Origin: Paenibacillus woosongensis
GTDB taxonomy: Bacteria; Bacillota; Bacilli; Paenibacillales; Paenibacillaceae
NCBI RefSeq assembly: GCF_009725165.1
Contig: NZ_WNZW01000001.1
Span: 620,001 to 684,000, forward strand
Length of the DNA stretch: 64,000 nt
Reading direction: 5' to 3'
The position numbers and the translations under genes were made by a program. Within the stretch, counting starts at the first letter, position 1. The number at the start of each line of letters is the position of its first letter. The notes under the pieces were generated by a model, which saw nothing but the letters and a program-made list of their open reading frames with translations, did no database searches and was not told the origin of the DNA. Positions 8,237 to 15,814 of this stretch are shown here, piece by piece.

Positions 8237-8895
8237 TGCCATCCCTCGCTCTCCCGCTGTTCCAATGAAATGATGCGATCCAAGTATTTTCCCGATTCCT
8301 GGAGCTCATGCGTCACCATGATAACGGTCATGTTATGCGATGTAACATAATGGCGCATAAGCTGATAGAAGCCTAATCTTCCCTGCTGATCCATTCCCGC
8401 CGTAGGCTCATCCAGAACAAGCACGTTCGGCTGCCCCGCCAAAGCCCTGGCAATGCAAATCCGCTGCTTCTGTCCCCCGGACAGCTCCCCGACTTTACGA
8501 TGCCGGTATTCCCACATCCCGACCTGCTTCAAGCTCTGCTCGACGATCTCGTGCTGTCCCGCGGCAAAACGTTTGAACAGACCCAGCCGGGAATAACAGC
8601 CTGACCTGACCAGCTCCAGTACACGGCTGGGAAAACCGCTATTGAAAGACGCTACGTTCTGCGGCACGTAACCGATACTTAAACGTTCTCGTTCTAATGC
8701 CTCGGTGTGAATATGCACCGAACCGCTCCATGGCTTCAGCAAGCCGAGCAATAGCTTTAGCAGCGTTGTTTTGGCTGCGCCATTCGGGCCGGTAATCCCG
8801 ACGAATTCCCCTTGATGAATATCCACGGAAATGCCGATTAGCACGGGCGTATCCCCATATCCGAATACGACATTCCGCATGGAAGACAGAATCAT
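8179..8895 (-). CDS. znuC: Zinc ABC transporter ATP-binding protein
   Basis: 238 residues. The signature LSGGQKQRICIARALA, Walker B VLVLDEPTAGMD and H-loop VMVTHELQ are intact. Walker A reads GPNGAAKTTLL, with alanine in place of the usual glycine just before the lysine (GxxGxGK). I recall Gram-positive AdcC-type proteins with the same GAAK form, so this may be a subfamily trait rather than a defect. The C-terminus after about residue 212 is short and unconserved where it overlaps znuB. A Zur-like palindrome lies 17-36 bp upstream of the start, in the 100 bp gap after the L33 gene. Confidence 0.93.
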   Translation of the reverse strand: MILSSMRNVVFGYGDTPVLIGISVDIHQGEFVGITGPNGAAKTTLLKLLLGLLKPWSGSVHIHTEALERERLSIGYVPQNVASFNSGFPSRVLELVRSGCYSRLGLFKRFAAGQHEIVEQSLKQVGMWEYRHRKVGELSGGQKQRICIARALAGQPNVLVLDEPTAGMDQQGRLGFYQLMRHYVTSHNMTVIMVTHELQESGKYLDRIISLEQRESEGWQCLTTSSCSVRFGPDLCLE

Positions 8896-8910
8896 TTAAA
8901 CCCCTCACTT

Positions 8911-8932
8911 ATACGTAATAATTACGATTAAA
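8911..8932 (-). promoter_or_regulatory. Zur box before znuCBA
   Basis: Read on the minus strand, the core is TCGTAATTATTACGT inside an AT-rich palindrome. It matches the known Bacillus Zur consensus TCGTAATNATTACGA with one end base changed. The site sits just before the znuC start, where bound Zur with zinc would block transcription. Confidence 0.85.
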
Positions 8933-8996
8933 TCAAACGCCATTTCGCCCTTTCATCCGTCGATGTAAGACGCTGCAGCGCGTATATGTCCTCACC

Positions 8997-9146
8997 CTAT
9001 CTAGTTTCGCGATGAATCGTATATTTCTTAAGACGCGGCGAGTACTTTCTTAACTCTAGGCGTTCGGGATGCGTTTTTTTGTTTTTCGTTGTGGTATAGT
9101 TGCGGTCCCCGCATTCAGTGCATGCCAGCGTTACGACTACTCTCAT
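8997..9146 (-). CDS. rpmG: Zinc-independent ribosomal protein bL33 paralogue (C- form)
   Basis: 49 residues, below usual ORF cut-offs. [20 protein letters not shown], then [20 protein letters not shown] and RETR is unmistakably bL33. The first Cys pair (CTEC) remains, but the second CxxC of zinc-binding bL33 (as in KYCSTC) is replaced by KYSPRLKK. Four-cysteine zinc binding is therefore impossible. Such C- paralogues are known to be Zur-repressed and to replace the zinc form under starvation, freeing zinc. The start has an excellent site, AGGAGGG at about 6 nt. The gene follows the COG0523 GTPase by 46 nt on the same strand, so both are likely expressed from the Zur-boxed promoter near 10460. 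Confidence 0.93.
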   Translation of the reverse strand: MRVVVTLACTECGDRNYTTTKNKKTHPERLELRKYSPRLKKYTIHRETR

Positions 9147-9192
9147 TCGATACCCTCCTTTCTATCCGTCAGCTCTCTGCCTGCTCTGCTCC

Positions 9193-10410
9193 CTACCTAA
9201 GGCCTGCTGCCAAATATTCCTCATCGCTGATCCACGGCAGCGGATTATGGAAGCTGGCCCAATCCAAGCTCATTTCTTCCTCAGTTAACAGGCATTGATC
9301 CAGCGATTCTTCGATCTCGGCACGGTTCATATGTATGCCGATAAAGACCATTTCATTGAGACGGTCGCCCCATACTTCATCCCATTTCCGCCTCATCTCC
9401 GGCTCGCTGCGTAAGACCTCCTCCTGCTGCTCTGGAGGATAAGACGCCAGCCACTGCCCCGCCGGACCGAATTGAATCGACGGGCCGGCCTGGCTCAAGC
9501 TAGCCGCAAAATCCGTCTTGGCCGCGATCCAGGCCAGGCCTTTCGCCCTTACGACCTCTTCAGGCCAGTCGCTCATAAAGCCAGCCAGCCGCTCCGGATG
9601 AAACGGCCGCACCCTGCGGTACACGAAGGAACTGATGCCGTATTCCTCCGTTTCAGGGGTATGGCTCTCCTGCTGAAGCTCCTTGATCCAGCCCGCAGAC
9701 ATGCTCACCTCTTCGAAATTGAACAAGCCTGTATTCAATATATCCGCAGGATCGATGCTGCCATGCTGCGTCCGGATGAACTTGGCGGCGGGCTGCAGCT
9801 TCCTGAGGACTCCCTCTAGCTCATCCAGCTCCCCCTCTCCGACCAGGTCGCATTTATTCAGAACCAGCACATTGCAGGTTTCGATTTGATCGATCAGCAG
9901 ATCCACAACATCCCGTGTATCCCCTTCACCGCTGGCTTCGCCTCTCTCCAGCAGCGTCTCTCCCGAGGAGAAGTCATGCCAGAAACGATAAGCGTCCACG
10001 ACAGTTACCATGCAATCCAGCCTAGCCAAACCACGCAAATCAATCCCTGTCTCTGTATCCTCATAAGTGAAAGTCTGGGCAACCGGAATCGGTTCGCTTA
10101 TGCCGGTAGACTCAATGAGAATATAATCAAATCTCCCTTCCTCCGCCAGCTTCTGTACTTCCTTCAGCAAATCATCCCGCAGGGTGCAGCAAATGCAGCC
10201 GTTGGACATCTCTACCAGCCTCTCCTCTGTCCGCGACAGATTCGTTTCTGCGCTTACCAGCTCTGCATCGATATTTATTTCGCTCATATCATTGACAATG
10301 ACGGCAACTCTCAGCCCTTGGCGGTTATTCAGCACATGGTTCAGCACCGTTGTTTTCCCTGAGCCCAAGTACCCGCTGAGCACGGTAACCGGTAATGATT
10401 GATCAGTCAT
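9193..10410 (-). CDS. COG0523 G3E-family GTPase, Zur-regulated (YciC/ZagA-like)
   Basis: 405 residues. P-loop LSGYLGSGKTTVLNHVL (about 11-27), metal-binding CxCC motif NGCICCTLRDDL (Cys at about 72, 74, 75), the family ESTG loop IESTGISEP, and guanine specificity VLNKCDLV. The C-terminal CobW_C domain follows (HPERLAGF, then VFIGIHMN). This family delivers or inserts metals as chaperone GTPases. B. subtilis YciC/ZagA is a Zur-regulated zinc metallochaperone that activates a folate enzyme under zinc stress, and the same role is likely here. GGGAG lies 8 nt before the ATG. A perfect-armed Zur box lies about 50-65 bp upstream. Confidence 0.93.
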   Translation of the reverse strand: MTDQSLPVTVLSGYLGSGKTTVLNHVLNNRQGLRVAVIVNDMSEINIDAELVSAETNLSRTEERLVEMSNGCICCTLRDDLLKEVQKLAEEGRFDYILIESTGISEPIPVAQTFTYEDTETGIDLRGLARLDCMVTVVDAYRFWHDFSSGETLLERGEASGEGDTRDVVDLLIDQIETCNVLVLNKCDLVGEGELDELEGVLRKLQPAAKFIRTQHGSIDPADILNTGLFNFEEVSMSAGWIKELQQESHTPETEEYGISSFVYRRVRPFHPERLAGFMSDWPEEVVRAKGLAWIAAKTDFAASLSQAGPSIQFGPAGQWLASYPPEQQEEVLRSEPEMRRKWDEVWGDRLNEMVFIGIHMNRAEIEESLDQCLLTEEEMSLDWASFHNPLPWISDEEYLAAGLR

Positions 10411-10454
10411 TCAACCAACTCCCTTCGTAATTCGGAATAGTTTCTTACAGTGAT

Positions 10455-10479
10455 ATTATTCGTAATGTTTACGATTAAC
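10455..10479 (-). promoter_or_regulatory. Zur box before the COG0523 GTPase and L33 gene
   Basis: TCGTAATGTTTACGA at 10460-10474 has perfect 6-bp arms around a 3-bp centre and matches the Zur consensus except in the centre. It lies just upstream of the minus-strand GTPase start at 10410. Confidence 0.85.
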
Positions 10480-10566
10480 AAAACCTAATATAATGCCTGC
10501 TCCCCGGTTTGTCAATGCTGGATGACCGGCAAAATTCATGATTTTTGTTCTGAACCTCGTCCGTTA

Positions 10567-10589
10567 TTAATAGTAATTATTATGATTAA
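10567..10589 (+). promoter_or_regulatory. Probable weaker Zur box before the permease pair
   Basis: TAGTAATTATTATGA (10571-10585), flanked by TTAA on each side, matches the Zur consensus TCGTAATNATTACGA at all but two positions. It lies 32 bp before the plus-strand permease start and about 95 bp from the divergent GTPase box. Confidence 0.65.
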
Positions 10590-10620
10590 GATAATCCTAT
10601 GAAAAATAGAGGAGATTGCT

Positions 10621-11712
10621 ATGAACCCATTGCCCCTAACCCGATGGCTTCCCTTTTTGCTTCCCGCAGCCTTTGTGCTGGCCTGTCTCATTGTCATTGC
10701 GCCCGTTCTGCCGCCTTTTGTATCGTTCGACCTCAATTATCTCCATCTGTTCAAGACAAGCTTTATCGGCATACTGCTGGAGGCGCTCCCTTTCGTGCTG
10801 ATCGGGACCCTGCTCTCCTCGCTCGTACATCTGTATATTTCCGAGGACATGTTAAGCAGATGGATTCCAAAGCACCCCGCCGCCGGCATTTTGTTCGCCT
10901 GCACGCTGGGTTTCATATTTCCGGTGTGCGAATGCGGGATGATTCCCCTGATCCGCAAGCTCATTCAAAAAGGCATGCCCGTATACATTGCCGCCGTGTT
11001 CATTCTGGCCGGACCGATCGTGAATCCGGTTGTATACGGAGCAACCTATATGGCGTTTCGGCTGCATCCGGAAATGGTCTATGCCAGAATGGGATTAGCC
11101 TTCCTTGCCGCCGCAGCGATCGGCTGGATGATCTACGCCACCTGGAAAGGGGATCCGCTAAGAAGCAAACTCCTTTCCGGTGCAGCATCAAGCCACCATC
11201 ATAATCATAACCATAATCACAGCCATCCCCATGAGCATGTCCATGAGCATCCCCATAAGCATAAGCACAACCATAGTCATCATCACGGCTCTTCCCGGCA
11301 TGGCGGGAAAATAACAGCTGTATTCGTTCACGCGGCCGACGAGGTATTTGATATGGGAAAATACTTGATCATGGGCTGCCTCATTACGGCCGCGATTCAA
11401 TCCTTCGTTCCCAGAGAGAGCCTTCTCGCCATCGGCGGGGGTCCAGTCGGTTCCTACGCCTTCATGATGGGCTTCGCTTTTCTATTATCGCTGTGCTCAA
11501 CCTCCGACGCCTTTGTCGCTGCCGCGTTCACGCATACATTTTCCGCCGGCTCCCTGCTCGCCTTTCTCGTGTTCGGACCGATGCTGGATCTCAAGAACGT
11601 CCTCATGCTCCTGTCTGTCTTTAAAGCCAAATTTGTCCTTTATTTCGCCTTTCTCATCTGTACTGTCGTATTTATCGGCTCTGTCCTCGTAGGCAAACTC
11701 TATTTAAGCTAA
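10621..11712 (+). CDS. YcgR-type (UPF0718/COG0701) permease with a His-rich loop
   Basis: 363 residues with about eight membrane segments. Family motifs are PVCECGMIPLIRKL, LAGPIVNPVVY and SLCSTSDAFVAAAF. A loop at about residues 192-225 is almost pure His/Asn/Pro/Glu/Lys (HHHNHNHNHSHPHEHVHEH and similar), a feature not needed by the family and suggesting metal binding. Relatives in B. subtilis (YcgR) pair with YcgQ, as here. The transport substrate is not established. Placement in the Zur island, the probable Zur box and the His loop argue for zinc or another metal (inference). GAGGAG lies 7 nt before the start. Confidence 0.85.
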   Translation: MNPLPLTRWLPFLLPAAFVLACLIVIAPVLPPFVSFDLNYLHLFKTSFIGILLEALPFVLIGTLLSSLVHLYISEDMLSRWIPKHPAAGILFACTLGFIFPVCECGMIPLIRKLIQKGMPVYIAAVFILAGPIVNPVVYGATYMAFRLHPEMVYARMGLAFLAAAAIGWMIYATWKGDPLRSKLLSGAASSHHHNHNHNHSHPHEHVHEHPHKHKHNHSHHHGSSRHGGKITAVFVHAADEVFDMGKYLIMGCLITAAIQSFVPRESLLAIGGGPVGSYAFMMGFAFLLSLCSTSDAFVAAAFTHTFSAGSLLAFLVFGPMLDLKNVLMLLSVFKAKFVLYFAFLICTVVFIGSVLVGKLYLS

Positions 11713-11748
11713 TGTCCATTTCCTAAGCGATGGAAGGAGGTTACCGGA

Positions 11749-12609
11749 ATGACAAATCCCCGCACAACACTGCGGCGGCAGCAGCTGGCACGAAGCTTCA
11801 TTTTGCTGGCCTTTGCCTTATTTATCGCCCATTTGTCCAGAAGCGGCACGCTGCATTACTACATCGCCCCGAAAATGGAGCCTTGGCTCCGCTACAGTGC
11901 GATCCCGCTTACGGCCATGTCCCTGAGCCTCGCCTGGGAGGCGCTGTTTTCCAGCGCTTCTCCCGCATGCGGCTGTGAGCACCATGATGCCCCTGCATCC
12001 CCTCTAAAGAATGCCGCTGTATACACCCTCTTCCTCGTTCCGCTGCTGCTAGGCGTAGTTATGCCGGATCAGGCGCTCGGCAGCATGGCTGCCGATCAAA
12101 AGGGCATGCAGCTCTCTTCACCTGCGCTGAACGCAGAGCATCTGAACGATATTTTCACCGCCCCGGATAAGTACAACACGGAATTCGCCGAACTCGCCAA
12201 AAAATTATACCCTCAAGACATTATCGAGGTTAAACCGGAAATTTACTCTGAAACGATAGGCGCCTTCGAGCTGTTCAAGGATCAATTCCGGGGTAAAACC
12301 GTAAAGCTGAGCGGTTTCGTCTATGAGGATTCCGGCTCGGACAGCCCGCGTGAATTTGTAGTTGGCCGCTTCCTTGTCCAATGCTGTACCGCGGATGCCT
12401 ATCCGTTCGGCGTCGTCGTTTCCTCTGCGCAGCCTCTTCCCTGGTTCAAGCGGGACGCCTGGATCGAAGTACAGGGAACCCTGCAAACGACGGTCAGGAA
12501 CGGCCGGGAAATCCTCGCTGTCTCAGCGGAGGAAATCCGCGAAATCCCCCGCCCTGCAACGCCTTACGTTTATCCGAATGATCATCCCCTTGAAGCTCTC
12601 GACAAATGA
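11749..12609 (+). CDS. YcgQ-type TIGR03943 family membrane protein
   Basis: 286 residues. Three or so hydrophobic segments lie in the first 105 residues (FILLAFALFIAHLS, IPLTAMSLSLAWEALF, LFLVPLLLGVVMP), with CGCEHHD between them. A soluble domain of about 170 residues follows, with LSGFVYED, then FVVGRFLVQCCTADAYPFG, the hallmark of the family. It is coded 36 nt after the permease and has GGAGG before the ATG, so the two form an operon and probably a complex. The paired Cys in the soluble domain could bind metal. Function is unproven; zinc uptake or partition is the contextual guess. Confidence 0.85.
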   Translation: MTNPRTTLRRQQLARSFILLAFALFIAHLSRSGTLHYYIAPKMEPWLRYSAIPLTAMSLSLAWEALFSSASPACGCEHHDAPASPLKNAAVYTLFLVPLLLGVVMPDQALGSMAADQKGMQLSSPALNAEHLNDIFTAPDKYNTEFAELAKKLYPQDIIEVKPEIYSETIGAFELFKDQFRGKTVKLSGFVYEDSGSDSPREFVVGRFLVQCCTADAYPFGVVVSSAQPLPWFKRDAWIEVQGTLQTTVRNGREILAVSAEEIREIPRPATPYVYPNDHPLEALDK

Positions 12610-12612
12610 TGC

Positions 12613-12669
12613 AAAAAAGCTGCCATCCCCCCGCCGCATTTACATGCGTCAAGGGAATGGCAGCTTTAT
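12613..12669. terminator. Bidirectional terminator between convergent genes
   Basis: AAAGCTGCCAT and ATGGCAGCTTT form a long stem with C/G extensions. On the minus strand it ends in TTTTTT, so it is strongest for the ABC ATPase gene; it also follows the YcgQ-like gene on the plus strand. Confidence 0.8.
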
Positions 12670-12708
12670 GTTATGCGCACAATCTGCTGAGCAGATGTCG
12701 CATGATTT

Positions 12709-13503
12709 CTATCCGAGCACGACGCGGTCGTCCGACAGCTTGTGCCCGCTGATTCTCTCGAATTCACCGAGCAGCTCTTCGATCGTCAGCGTCTTCTTCT
12801 TCGCTTCATTCACGTCAAGAATGATGCGGCCCTTATCCATCATGATGAGGCGATTGCCTAGACGTATGGCCTGCTCCATATTATGCGTCACCATCAGCGT
12901 CGTCAGCTTCATCTCGTTTACAATGCTCTGCGTAAGCTGGGTCACCAGCTCGGCACGGGCCGGATCAAGCGCGGCGGTGTGTTCGTCCAGCAGCAGAATT
13001 TTCGGCTGTGTGAAGGTTGCCATCAGCAGGCTGAGCGCCTGGCGCTCACCCCCGGATAACGTACCGACCTTGGCCCGCAACCTGTTCTCGAGTCCGATCC
13101 CAAGCCGGCTAAGCTGCTGGCGGAACAGAACGCGGCGCGAGGCGTTGATGCCCAGCCCCAGTCCTCTTGTCTTCCCCCGTGAATACGCCATCGCCAAGTT
13201 CTCTTCGATCGTCATATTCGGCGCCGTTCCGGCCATTGGATCCTGAAACACCCGGCCGATCCAGCGGCTTCTCCGGTGCTCGATCAAATGGCTGACCTTG
13301 CTGCCCGCGATGCGAATTTCACCAACGTCAGGTTTGAGCACGCCGGAGATCATATTCATCAAGGTGGACTTTCCGGCGCCATTGCTGCCAACTACGGTGA
13401 CAAAATCTCCTGGCTGTAAATGCAGACTAACGTCAGCGAGCGCAATCTTCTCATCCGGTGACCCGGGATGAAACAGCTTGGATACATTCGACAGCTCCAG
13501 CAT
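12709..13503 (-). CDS. ABC transporter ATP-binding protein (COG1101, TrpX-type importer)
   Basis: 264 residues. Walker A is VGSNGAGKSTLMNMISG, the signature LSGGERQALSLLMA, and Walker B with the family-typical LLLDEHTAALDP, followed by the H-loop LMVTHNMEQA. This ATPase group belongs to importers with COG4120 permeases and COG2984 binding proteins, annotated as tryptophan/tyrosine or unknown-substrate systems. The start overlaps the stop of the permease (TAATG), showing coupling. It is the third gene of the operon read from about 15700 leftward. Confidence 0.9.
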   Translation of the reverse strand: MLELSNVSKLFHPGSPDEKIALADVSLHLQPGDFVTVVGSNGAGKSTLMNMISGVLKPDVGEIRIAGSKVSHLIEHRRSRWIGRVFQDPMAGTAPNMTIEENLAMAYSRGKTRGLGLGINASRRVLFRQQLSRLGIGLENRLRAKVGTLSGGERQALSLLMATFTQPKILLLDEHTAALDPARAELVTQLTQSIVNEMKLTTLMVTHNMEQAIRLGNRLIMMDKGRIILDVNEAKKKTLTIEELLGEFERISGHKLSDDRVVLG

Positions 13504-14420
13504 TAACGCCCACCCCCCAAACCTGCATGTTCACCAAGCGATTCCGCAACCTCGGTTGAACGTTTCCGGGCTAGCGAGCGCTGCTTCGATGCGCGGCGCA
13601 CGGATGGAAGCACCAAAGCAACGATGACGATCACCGCAGTAATCAGCTTCAAATCCGAAGACTCGAACCATGGGATACGAAGAGCGAGAGCGACCACTAC
13701 CCGGTATACGATTGAACCTACAATAGCGGCCAGCGTAGCAAAGAATACGGTTCTCGCCCCCAGAATGGCTTCCCCGATAATGACGGAAGCCAGCCCGATC
13801 ACGATCATGCCGATCCCTGACGTAATATCGGCAAAGCCGGACTGCTGGGCGATCAGCGCACCCGACAAGGCAACCAGACCGTTCGACAAGCTTAGGCCAA
13901 GAATAATCGTATTATCGGTATGCGCACCGAAGCTGCGAATCATGCGCTTGTTGTCTCCGGTCGCGCGCAGCGCAAGCCCGAGATCCGTCTTAAAGAACAA
14001 GTCCAGCAGCAGCTTGACCACTATGACGACAAACGGCATCAGCAGCAGCGGAGAAACGGAGCTGAAGAGCGTTGTTTCACCAAGCAGCGCAACGTTTGGC
14101 TTGCTCAGAATCCGCATATTAATCGAGTACAGCGCGATCATCATCAATATCCCTGAGAGCAGCCCGTTAATACGGCCTTTCGTATGAAGCAGCCCTGTCA
14201 GCATTCCGGCGATAATCCCGCCGAAGCAAGCGAGCAGGGTAGCCGTTACCGGGTTTGCTCCTTTCGTAATCATAACCGCAGCGATCGCACCGCCCGTCGT
14301 AAAACTTCCATCTACCGTTAGATCCGGAAAATCCAAAATCCGAAAAGTTATATATACTCCGAGCGCCATCAACGCATAGAGCAGGCCGGATTCAAGGGCT
14401 CCGATTAACGAGTTCACCAT
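13503..14420 (-). CDS. ABC transporter permease (COG4120)
   Basis: 305 residues, about eight to nine hydrophobic helices. YALMALGVYITFRILDFPDL, then TVDGSFTTGGAIAAVMI is the conserved N-terminal signature of branched-chain-type permeases of the TrpX group. The C-terminal tail is charged and cytoplasmic. AGGAGG lies 8 nt before the ATG. It lies between the binding protein and the ATPase, completing a three-gene importer with a single permease that probably dimerises. Confidence 0.9.
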   Translation of the reverse strand: MVNSLIGALESGLLYALMALGVYITFRILDFPDLTVDGSFTTGGAIAAVMITKGANPVTATLLACFGGIIAGMLTGLLHTKGRINGLLSGILMMIALYSINMRILSKPNVALLGETTLFSSVSPLLLMPFVVIVVKLLLDLFFKTDLGLALRATGDNKRMIRSFGAHTDNTIILGLSLSNGLVALSGALIAQQSGFADITSGIGMIVIGLASVIIGEAILGARTVFFATLAAIVGSIVYRVVVALALRIPWFESSDLKLITAVIVIVALVLPSVRRASKQRSLARKRSTEVAESLGEHAGLGGGR

Positions 14421-14451
14421 GATGAGTACCTCCTAAATGATTGAAACCAGC

Positions 14452-15519
14452 CTATTCAAGCAAGTTATTCTCCTTGTCGTTAACCATGTCCTTCATGGCG
14501 TCGGTAACCTCGATTCCTTGCTCGGCGGCTGCCTTGAGGTTCAGGATCAGATCCAGCTTGTCAGGGAAGGTAACCGGCATGTCGCCAACTTTCTTTCCTT
14601 CCTTCAGCACTTCAACGGCCATCTCGCCCACCTGGTAGCCATGATCGTAATATTTAAAACCAACGGTGGCAAAAGCACCCTTCTCTACCGTATCGCGGTC
14701 GCTGGAGAAGAACGGGATATCATGCTCATTCGCAATTTGAATGACAGTGCTGACTGCTTCAACAACCGTATTGTCCAGCGTCGTATATAGTGCATCGGCG
14801 CGGCCAACGAGAGATTCTGCCGCCTGCTTCACTTCAGAGGTGTTCGTTACCGGCGCTTTGATCAGCTTGATGCCGTGTTTTTCAAGTGCTTTTTCCGCAT
14901 GATCCGCCATGATGACGGCATTCGGCTCGCCTTGGTTAATCACGACGCCAACCGCTTTTACCTCCTTGAAGTTTTCAGCGATGAAATCCATCAGTTTGAC
15001 AATGGCTTCCGGGTTCGTGTCAGATGCCCCCGAGACATTTCCGCCTGGCTTCTCCAGATTATCGACCAGCTTGGCATCCAGTGGATCGGTAACACTCGCG
15101 AACAAAATCGGCGAGTTCTTAACCTGGCCTACAAGAGCTTGAGCAGGAGGAGTAGCAATCCCAAGTACGAGATCGTATTTCTCTCCGGCAATTTTTTGCG
15201 CAATCGTCAAGTTATTGGTCGGGTCTCCCTGCGCGTTGTTATAGTCGAGCTTCAGGTTCTCGCCCTCCACGATGCCCGCATCTTTCAGCGCAGCGAGGAA
15301 TCCTTCACGAGTCGCGTCCAAGGATGGATGCTCTACGATTTGCGAAATCGCGACTTTATAGCTTTCTTTGCTCGTATCGGCCGGAGTCCCAGCCTCAGCA
15401 TTTCCTTGGTTTGCCGCATTCCCGGTGTTGCTGCCGCCTCCAGCATTATTGCTGCCGCAGCCGATTACCGTAATCAGCATAATGGCAATGACCATGAATA
15501 CTCCAATCTTCTTTTTCAT
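14452..15519 (-). CDS. ABC transporter substrate-binding lipoprotein (COG2984, TrpX-like)
   Basis: 355 residues from the ATG at 15519 (MKKKIGVFMVIAIMLITV, lipobox VIGC). The frame stays open further upstream, but only this start gives a lipoprotein signal and has GAGAGGGG at 8 nt. A Gly/Asn/Ala linker follows, then the periplasmic-binding-like fold: SYKVAISQIVEHPSLDATRE, ATPPAQALVGQ, FASVTDPLDAKLV and FSSDRDTVEKGAFATVGFKY are family motifs. Some relatives bind aromatic amino acids; the ligand here is not readable. First gene of the importer operon. Confidence 0.9.
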   Translation of the reverse strand: MKKKIGVFMVIAIMLITVIGCGSNNAGGGSNTGNAANQGNAEAGTPADTSKESYKVAISQIVEHPSLDATREGFLAALKDAGIVEGENLKLDYNNAQGDPTNNLTIAQKIAGEKYDLVLGIATPPAQALVGQVKNSPILFASVTDPLDAKLVDNLEKPGGNVSGASDTNPEAIVKLMDFIAENFKEVKAVGVVINQGEPNAVIMADHAEKALEKHGIKLIKAPVTNTSEVKQAAESLVGRADALYTTLDNTVVEAVSTVIQIANEHDIPFFSSDRDTVEKGAFATVGFKYYDHGYQVGEMAVEVLKEGKKVGDMPVTFPDKLDLILNLKAAAEQGIEVTDAMKDMVNDKENNLLE

Positions 15520-15688
15520 ACCGATAACCCCTCTCTCAAACAATAAAATGATAGATAACCCCCATAAAGATTTAGGCCACGAAAGCATGATCCTGCTAAC
15601 GCTTTCACAGATGAAAGTATTAAAGCAACAAATCATGACGGGCTGCTCTTTTTGAAGAAAGTATTATTCCTATCTTAAATGGAGGTTT

Positions 15689-15718
15689 ATTGTACGTCAA
15701 TTATTAAATAGCGGTCAA
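15689..15718 (-). promoter_or_regulatory. Probable sigma-A promoter of the TrpX-type operon
   Basis: On the minus strand TTGACC (15713-15718) and TACAAT (15689-15694) are separated by 18 nt. This leaves a leader of about 160 nt before the binding-protein gene. No known riboswitch pattern was recognised in the leader. Confidence 0.55.
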
Positions 15719-15729
15719 TTTGCTAACTA

Positions 15730-15780
15730 AAAAAAAGAACTGCGACCCTATCCGGTTCCCCGAACAAGCCGCAGTTCTTC
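15730..15780 (-). terminator. Rho-independent terminator after the stalk lipoprotein gene
   Basis: On the minus strand AAGAACTGCG pairs with CGCAGTTCTT and runs into TTTTTT. It sits 35 nt beyond the stop codon of the lipoprotein gene. Confidence 0.85.
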
Positions 15781-15814
15781 TCTGCTGAATCTGGTTCACG
15801 CCGACGACTGGCAA

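Noticed and set aside
11188..11400. Minus-strand Met-rich frame opposite the permease His loop
   Set aside because: Complement of the His codons of the true gene, as with znuA.
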